A stretch of 18,232 bases of DNA. Source: Thermococcus sp. (lineage in GTDB: Archaea > Methanobacteriota_B > Thermococci > Thermococcales > Thermococcaceae). The notes below the pieces were generated by a model. That model worked only from the letters and a program-made list of their open reading frames with translations. It did not search any database and was not told the origin of the DNA. Positions 14,432 through 18,232 of this stretch are shown here, piece by piece. Position numbers and translations under genes: made by a program. The DNA lies in assembly GCA_027023165.1 (NCBI GenBank), contig JALVWX010000015.1, positions 1 to 18,232 of the forward strand. The letters run 5' to 3'. Position 1 is the stretch's first letter, and the number at the start of each line of letters is the position of its first letter.

Positions 14432-14830
14432 ATGAAGCTCATCATCAAACCCGATAAGGGCTTTGGGAAGATCGAGGTCGAGGTGGACGATGAACTCGCA
14501 GGGGAGATAAACCGGCTGAGCGAGAGGTACGGCGTTCCTGTTGAGAGGGTAATTGAGATAGCCCTCACCGGCGAGTTTAGAGAACCTTTGGGAGACCTTG
14601 AGGAGCTGGAGGGGAAGGTCAAAGAGCTCGAGGAGAAGACCTGGGAGCTCGAGAGGGAATACGCGCCGCTCCGCTTCAAGGCCTACGGGCTGAGCGAGGA
14701 CAACAAGATCCTCGCCATCGAGCTGTCCGGGCTAGTAGCGGAGAACAGCCAGCTCCGGCGGTTTTTAAGGATGACGCCCGGGAGAAACCTCGAGCTGAGA
14801 AAGCTTATATCCTATTACCTTCAAGGCTAA
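14432..14830 (+). CDS. Unrecognised coiled-coil protein with possible RHH-like N-terminus
   Basis: 132 aa from ATG 14432 (GTG 14423 in the same frame is the alternative). The N-terminal part (about 1-45) has strand pairs MKLIIKPDKG and KIEVEVDDE, then two helices, LAGEINRLSERYG and PVERVIEIALTG, an arrangement that could be a ribbon-helix-helix DNA-binding unit. A charged coiled coil (about 55-90) and a C-terminal helical part ending YYLQG follow. The ribosome site GGAG lies in the second palindrome. If the N-terminus is a DNA-binding domain, this could be the regulator of the toxin-antitoxin chain; unproven. The 3' end of the gene contains the promoter of the C/D sRNA. Confidence 0.7.
   Translation: MKLIIKPDKGFGKIEVEVDDELAGEINRLSERYGVPVERVIEIALTGEFREPLGDLEELEGKVKELEEKTWELEREYAPLRFKAYGLSEDNKILAIELSGLVAENSQLRRFLRMTPGRNLELRKLISYYLQG
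14803..14812 (+). promoter_or_regulatory. sRNA promoter inside the end of the 14432 gene
   Basis: GCTTATATCC, with GAGAAA before it, looks like BRE plus TATA. It lies about 27 bp before 14834, the 5' end predicted from the sRNA structure, and so should drive the C/D sRNAs from inside the coding sequence. Confidence 0.5.
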
Positions 14831-14833
14831 CCC

Positions 14834-14890
14834 GCGGATGATGACAGCGAATTGCGCGGATCGGTGAAGAGCAACGCTTCCTGACGCCGC
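14834..14890 (+). ncRNA. Box C/D guide sRNA 1
   Basis: The arrangement of a double-guide archaeal C/D sRNA: terminal stem GCGG (14834-14837) with CCGC (14887-14890), box C ATGATGA (14838-14844, perfect), guide CAGCGAATTGCG (12 nt), box D' CGGA (14857-14860, one mismatch), box C' GTGAAGA (14864-14870, one mismatch), guide GCAACGCTTC, box D CTGA (14881-14884). The 12-nt spacing C to D' is the archaeal norm. By the box+5 rule, the D' guide would direct 2'-O-methylation of an A in CGCAAUUCGCUG and the D guide of a C in GAAGCGUUGC; targets not searched. Confidence 0.65.
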
Positions 14891-14968
14891 CCCGGGCGGG
14901 CCGTGACGATTCCAAGACGGGCTGAGCAGAGCGATGACGTGCCCTATGAGCGCCGAGCCCGTCCGGGG
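14890..14968 (+). ncRNA. Box C/D guide sRNA 2
   Basis: A 12-bp terminal stem (14890-14901 with 14957-14968, one G-U pair) encloses box C GTGACGA (14903-14909, one mismatch), a 12-nt guide TTCCAAGACGGG, box D' CTGA (14922-14925, perfect), box C' GCGATGA (14931-14937, one mismatch), a 15-nt guide and box D CCGA (14953-14956, one mismatch). The D' guide can pair over nine nucleotides with CCCGUCUUG, which I recall as part of a conserved stretch of archaeal and eukaryotic large-subunit rRNA; by the +5 rule the U would be methylated. It is directly next to sRNA 1. Confidence 0.65.
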
Positions 14969-15077
14969 CGTAAAATAACGCCGGGACTGAATGCGTTGGT
15001 GGGCCTTACTTCAGCGATCGATTCTGGAGCCTGTACAGGATTGATCGGCGGAATACTGCACAGGATTATCCGCACAA
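14969..15077. repeat. Gene-free stretch with a strong hairpin and short direct repeats
   Basis: The hairpin has an outer stem CGATCGAT (15015-15022) pairing with ATTGATCG (15040-15047), one G-T, and an inner palindrome CCTGTACAGG (15030-15039). A related CTGCACAGGATT follows at 15057-15068, giving a loose direct repeat with CTGTACAGGATT (15031-15042). No ORF. It lies just before the amidase promoter, so it may be an operator, or a terminator-like structure for the sRNAs. Confidence 0.4.
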
Positions 15078-15086
15078 GCTTTATAA
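15078..15086 (+). promoter_or_regulatory. TATA box of the amidase gene
   Basis: GCTTTATAA lies about 50 bp before the start at 15134, predicting a leader of about 25 nt that includes the very strong ribosome site GGAGGTGG (15121-15128). Confidence 0.6.
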
Positions 15087-15133
15087 TGGCTCGATTAAAA
15101 TAAGTGTCCACCGATGGGTCGGAGGTGGGATGA

Positions 15134-16111
15134 ATGAAATCAAAGGCTCTTTTTGTAGCAATTTTGGTCCTTAGTGCCCTACTATGGGTGCCAGCGACGG
15201 GGGCCAGCGGTTCGGACCTGAGCGGATATACAATCTGCGTTGATGCCGGACATGGGGGCCAGGATCCGGGTGCGATAGGCGTTAACGGAATCAAGGAGAA
15301 GGACATCAACCTGGCAATAGCCCTGAAGGTGGCCGACCTGCTCCAGAGAGATGGGGCCAGGGTCGTTCTCACGAGGGACGGCGACTACTTCGTGACGCTC
15401 TCGGGAAGGGTCCAGATAGCGAATTCCGCCGGCTGCGACATCTTCATCAGCATCCACGCCAACTCCGGACCGAGTTCCGCGAGCGGCTTCGAGGTTTACC
15501 ACTACTACGGCTCCTACAGGGGCAACCTCTTGGCCACCTACGTCGACCAGGAGATCGCAAATCTAATCCCGCTTAAGAACAGGGGCGTCAAGGAGGCCGG
15601 CTTCTACGTCATCAAGTACACCCACATGCCCGCGATACTCATCGAGACTGGCTTCGTGACCAACTCCTACGACGCCTCGATCCTGACGAACGAGAACTAC
15701 CAGTGGAAGTACGCCTACGCTGTTCTCCACGGCGTTCAGAGATACTTCGGCGTTCCCGTCCACGACCCGGTTCCGACTGTGACGGGGGTAAGGTTCGCCG
15801 ACCACGGGGGCTACTTCAGGATCGTCGTTGACCTGAGCGAGAGGGCCAGCTACCACACCTACTACACGTCCTACTCAGACGGCCACCACCTCGTCATCCA
15901 GATAGACAACGCCCGCCTAGCCGACCTTGGATGGGCGACCTACAACGGCTGGTACTACACATACACCGGCTCCTCCAGCGCCCCGGTAATATACGCGACT
16001 CAGAGTGGGGACACGGTTTACATCGTGGTGGACGTGAGCAGTGCCTACGCCCCCTACAACGACTTCACGCTCTCGAACCCCGACAGAATAGTCGTGGACA
16101 TCTACCCATGA
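15134..16111 (+). CDS. Secreted N-acetylmuramoyl-L-alanine amidase (Amidase_3) with AMIN-like tail
   Basis: 325-aa zinc amidase of the Amidase_3 (AmiC/CwlC) family, which in bacteria cuts the bond between muramic acid and the stem peptide of peptidoglycan. A signal peptide (1-24) is followed by the catalytic domain with ligands H40 (DAGHGGQD), E55 (IKEKDINL) and H108 (SIHANSG) and the catalytic E171 ([10 protein letters not shown]); all are present. The C-terminal part (about 215-325) is strand-rich and Tyr-rich, resembling an AMIN-type domain that binds the envelope (RIVVDIYP at the end). Thermococcales have no murein, so the substrate is a puzzle: bacterial cell walls (attack or feeding) or some other amide. 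Likely acquired from bacteria. Start ATG 15134, with GGAGGTGG 5 bp upstream; ATG 15130 is in another frame. The 3' end overlaps nob1 tail to tail. Confidence 0.92.
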   Translation: MKSKALFVAILVLSALLWVPATGASGSDLSGYTICVDAGHGGQDPGAIGVNGIKEKDINLAIALKVADLLQRDGARVVLTRDGDYFVTLSGRVQIANSAGCDIFISIHANSGPSSASGFEVYHYYGSYRGNLLATYVDQEIANLIPLKNRGVKEAGFYVIKYTHMPAILIETGFVTNSYDASILTNENYQWKYAYAVLHGVQRYFGVPVHDPVPTVTGVRFADHGGYFRIVVDLSERASYHTYYTSYSDGHHLVIQIDNARLADLGWATYNGWYYTYTGSSSAPVIYATQSGDTVYIVVDVSSAYAPYNDFTLSNPDRIVVDIYP

Positions 16112-16608
16112 TTCTTTTTCCGCTTTTTTCTTCGCTTTCTCCTTGGGATCAACCTCACAGGGCTTCCACAGTCGGGGCAGATTCCCTCCGGCGGCATCTC
16201 CTCAAATTTCTTTCCACAGCCTATGCAGACGTAGTTCCAGCGGATGACGCGCTTTATACCGAGCTTGAGGGTCCTAAACTCTAATCCGAGAGTCTTGGCT
16301 ATGTTCTGGAGATTGTAGTCGTCGGTGAAGAGAATTCCTTTAATCTCGTAGGCCAGCGCGAGGATTTCCAGATCGGCCTCGCTTAGTTCGTTTAGCTCAC
16401 CCGTTCTCCTCGCAGCGTCTTTGATGGCTTCGATGCTCTCCCGCGACGGGGCTAAAACCCTAACTTTGCCCGCGCTGATTAATCCTTCCAGGAAAAGCTT
16501 TGATTCAGGGTCCTTTACCTCCTCAACGACCTTTGGCGTGGTTACGCCTTCAACATCGACACCCTGTATGAATATGGCTGTGTCTATTACCTGAACTTTT
16601 CCTCCCAT
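16102..16608 (-). CDS. nob1: Endoribonuclease Nob1
   Basis: 168-aa PIN-domain endonuclease plus zinc ribbon, matching P. horikoshii Nob1 (about 161 aa). It makes the final cut at the 3' end of 16S rRNA in late small-subunit assembly. PIN acids: D9 (QVIDTAIF), E29 or E30, D79 (LSEADLEIL) and D96/D97 (FTDDYNL). The zinc ribbon is CIGC (128-131) and CPDC (144-147), followed by a basic tail of about 15 residues, mostly Arg and Lys. Start ATG 16608 is chosen because the A/T box at 16628-16638 is 25 bp before it (leaderless) and the family begins at this point; the longer frame to 16683 runs into pxpA. Its stop codon lies inside the end of the amidase gene on the other strand. Confidence 0.95.
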   Translation of the reverse strand: MGGKVQVIDTAIFIQGVDVEGVTTPKVVEEVKDPESKLFLEGLISAGKVRVLAPSRESIEAIKDAARRTGELNELSEADLEILALAYEIKGILFTDDYNLQNIAKTLGLEFRTLKLGIKRVIRWNYVCIGCGKKFEEMPPEGICPDCGSPVRLIPRRKRRKKRKKNHG

Positions 16609-16627
16609 GGCCCCAACTTGGAGAAAC

Positions 16628-16638
16628 CCTTTTTTAGA
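16628..16638. promoter_or_regulatory. Shared A/T box of divergent nob1 and pxpA
   Basis: CCTTTTTTAGA: read on the plus strand it lies about 33 bp before pxpA ATG 16667; read on the minus strand (TCTAAAAAAGG) about 25 bp before nob1 ATG 16608. The same bases appear to be the TATA box for both directions. pxpA has GGTGGGA before its ATG and nob1 has no clear site. Confidence 0.45.
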
Positions 16639-16666
16639 TTTCCGTCGAAAGGACTGCGGTGGGAAC

Positions 16667-17434
16667 ATGAAGGTTGACCTCAACTCCGATTTGGGGGAGA
16701 GCTTCGGCCGTTATAAGCTTGGCCTCGATGAGGAGGTAATGAAGTTCATAAGCTCGGCGAACGTTGCGACGGGTTGGCATGCCGGCGATCCGCTGGTTAT
16801 GAGGAGAACCGTGAGGCTCGCAAAGGAGAACGGCGTTGCCGTTGGTGCGCACCCGGGTTATCCGGATTTGCTTGGCTTTGGAAGGAGATACATGAAGCTT
16901 TCACCGGAGGAGGCGAGGAACTACATTCTCTACCAGATCGGGGCGCTTTACGCTTTTGTTAGAGCTGAGGGGGTTGAACTACAGCATGTCAAGCCCCACG
17001 GGGCACTCTACAACGCCCTTGTGAAAGAAGAGGAACTGGCCAGAGCGGTGATAGAGGGGATAGCGGACTTCGATAAGAACCTGATATTCGTAACGCTCTC
17101 CGGCTCACGGCCTGCTCAGATAGCGGAAGAGCTTGGCGTTAATGTTGCCCACGAGGTTTTTGCTGATAGAGCTTACAACCCGGACGGAACACTCGTCCCA
17201 CGCTCCAAACCCGGGGCGGTAATACACGACAAGGAAGAGATAGCGGAGCGCGTTGTTTCGATGGTCAAAGATGGCGGGGTTAAGGCGATAAACGGCGAGT
17301 GGATCGAGCTGAAGGTAGATACAATCTGCGTCCACGGCGACAATCCGAAGGCTGTGGAGATAGCAAAAGCTGTCAGGGGAGCTCTGGAGAGTGAAGGGGT
17401 CAAGGTCGTGCCGATGGGGGAGTTCGTGAGATGA
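16667..17434 (+). CDS. pxpA: 5-oxoprolinase subunit A (LamB/YcsF family)
   Basis: 255-aa cytosolic protein of the LamB/YcsF family. With PxpB and PxpC it forms the prokaryotic ATP-dependent 5-oxoprolinase that reopens 5-oxoproline to glutamate, removing a damage product that forms from glutamine and glutamate, fastest when hot. The family hallmarks are all here: [12 protein letters not shown] (3-14), [13 protein letters not shown] (30-42), [15 protein letters not shown] (60-74), [10 protein letters not shown] (107-116), [14 protein letters not shown], and the C-terminal CVHGDNP. Start ATG 16667 has GGTGGGA. The stop overlaps a 42-aa ORF as ATGA, and pxpB follows, so this is an operon; pxpC is expected next, outside the window. 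Confidence 0.95.
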   Translation: MKVDLNSDLGESFGRYKLGLDEEVMKFISSANVATGWHAGDPLVMRRTVRLAKENGVAVGAHPGYPDLLGFGRRYMKLSPEEARNYILYQIGALYAFVRAEGVELQHVKPHGALYNALVKEEELARAVIEGIADFDKNLIFVTLSGSRPAQIAEELGVNVAHEVFADRAYNPDGTLVPRSKPGAVIHDKEEIAERVVSMVKDGGVKAINGEWIELKVDTICVHGDNPKAVEIAKAVRGALESEGVKVVPMGEFVR

Positions 17435-17559
17435 GGGCCGAGAAGAGAAAGGAGGAAAAACTCAAAGACTTCCGGCAGGATTTGGAACTGGCCTTTGGGA
17501 TATTTGAGGAGGAGATTAACGTAGAAGACCTCAGACGGGAGTGGGACAGAAAAAGGTGA
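17431..17559 (+). CDS. 42-aa small protein between pxpA and pxpB
   Basis: [18 protein letters not shown] then a helix [19 protein letters not shown] and a basic end RKR. Strongly charged and probably all helical. ATG 17431 overlaps the pxpA stop as ATGA and the stop is 4 bp before pxpB ATG, so the three genes are one transcript with coupled translation. GGGG before it (in pxpA) is only a moderate ribosome site. No family recognised. The tight fit between two known partners suggests a real gene, perhaps a linker or regulator of the PxpAB complex; but a spacer that happens to be open is possible. Confidence 0.6.
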   Translation: MRAEKRKEEKLKDFRQDLELAFGIFEEEINVEDLRREWDRKR

Positions 17560-17563
17560 GACC

Positions 17564-18232
17564 ATGGAAATCAAACCCCTCGGCGACTCCGCCCTTCTGA
17601 TTTCCTTTGGTGAGACCATAGACGAGGAAATAAACGAAAAGGTTCACGCTCTCACAAGGGCCATAGAGCAGGCTAACTTTGAATGGCTCGTCGAAGTTGT
17701 TCCTGCATATTCTTCCCTCGCGGTAATCTATGACCCCGCTTTGGTGGACTTCGAGAGCGTTAAGCGGGCCATTGAGGGAATAGAGATTACTTCAGAGCGC
17801 TTTGAGGGAAAACTTGTGGAGGTTCCCGTTGTTTACGGTGGCAAATACGGCCCGGATTTGGAGTTCGTTGCAAAATACAACGGTTTGAGCGTTGATGACG
17901 TTATCGAGATTCACTCGAGGCCGGTCTACCGCGTCTACTTCCTTGGCTTTCTCCCAGGGTTTGCTTACCTCGGCGGAATGGACGAGAGGATAGCGACACC
18001 TCGCTTAGAAAAACCCCGCTTGAAAGTTCCAGCGGGTTCAGTTGGGATAGCTGGAAAGCAGACTGGGATTTACCCGCTCGAAAGCCCCGGCGGCTGGCGA
18101 CTCATTGGAAGAACTCCACTCAGGCTCTTCAACCCGACAAAAGACCCTCCGACCCTCTTTCGGCCAGGTGATAGGGTGAAGTTCGTGCCAATAGATGAAA
18201 GCGAGTTTATGGAGTGGGGTGAAGGCGTTGAT
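17564..18232 (+). CDS. pxpB: 5-oxoprolinase subunit B (KipI family), cut at window end
   Basis: 223 residues present, no stop before the edge; the family is about 225-250 aa, so nearly all is here. It pairs with PxpC, which with PxpA forms the 5-oxoprolinase. Hallmarks: N-terminal domain IKPLGDSALLISFG (3-16); KipI cyclophilin-like domain with YFLGFLPGFAYLGGM (125-139), RLKVPAGSVGIAGKQTGIYP in its strand (152-171) and SPGGWRLIGRTP (174-185). The GGTGAG ribosome site lies just before ATG 17564, over the stop of the 42-aa ORF. The sequence still runs on with FRPGDRVKFVPID, as expected for the final strand. Confidence 0.95.
   Translation, partial: MEIKPLGDSALLISFGETIDEEINEKVHALTRAIEQANFEWLVEVVPAYSSLAVIYDPALVDFESVKRAIEGIEITSERFEGKLVEVPVVYGGKYGPDLEFVAKYNGLSVDDVIEIHSRPVYRVYFLGFLPGFAYLGGMDERIATPRLEKPRLKVPAGSVGIAGKQTGIYPLESPGGWRLIGRTPLRLFNPTKDPPTLFRPGDRVKFVPIDESEFMEWGEGVD

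Noticed and set aside
15182..15856. Minus-strand frames opposite the amidase gene
   Set aside because: They cover the well-supported amidase frame; Val/Asp-rich composition is a shadow of its codons.

Overview
The window reads as a chromosome segment of a hyperthermophilic euryarchaeon of the order Thermococcales, most probably Thermococcus. Evidence from the sequence: archaeal BRE/TATA promoters about 25 bp before genes (several apparently leaderless), GGAGGTG-type ribosome sites, compact operons with ATGA/TGATG overlaps, and a gene set typical of that order: archaeosine transglycosylase, AMP phosphorylase, the p-stomatin/STOPP protease pair, Nob1, Trm5, an Lhr helicase and box C/D guide RNAs. 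No database search was possible; the family calls rest on motifs and recognised sequences.

Layout. 1-535 (-) is the N-terminal part of an Lhr-type helicase, divergent from a small CxxC protein (627-935), a membrane processive glycosyltransferase (959-2008), a short PiT phosphate permease (2077-3003) and tgtA (3036-4775). tRNA-Val(UAC) follows at 4814-4890. About 960 bp without a gene (4891-5854) then hold two same-orientation copies of a MITE-like element of about 270-300 bp, with imperfect inverted ends, and a decayed inverted copy between them. Next is a Trm5-type tRNA m1G37 methyltransferase (5855-6847). A minus-strand block runs from 12234 down to 6900: nfeD/STOPP plus stomatin, MinD plus a small membrane protein, an 82-aa orphan and AMP phosphorylase.

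From 12323 a plus-strand chain of closely packed genes carries an orphan, an AlkA-like DNA glycosylase, a VapBC-like toxin-antitoxin pair and two coiled-coil proteins. It is followed by two back-to-back box C/D sRNAs (14834-14968), with a TATA box placed inside the end of the preceding gene. A secreted N-acetylmuramoyl-L-alanine amidase (15134-16111), unexpected in an archaeon without murein, converges on nob1 (16608-16102, -). nob1 shares an A/T box with the divergent 5-oxoprolinase operon pxpA - 42-aa ORF - pxpB, which runs off the end at 18232.

Functional themes: tRNA/rRNA maturation (tgtA, trm5, nob1, C/D sRNAs, tRNA-Val), nucleotide salvage (AMP phosphorylase), membrane quality control (NfeD/stomatin), DNA repair (Lhr, AlkA-like) and 5-oxoproline removal (PxpAB). 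The most unusual items are the inverted-repeat element cluster, the twin sRNAs, the amidase, and the operon in which a toxin-antitoxin pair is followed by tandem palindromes.
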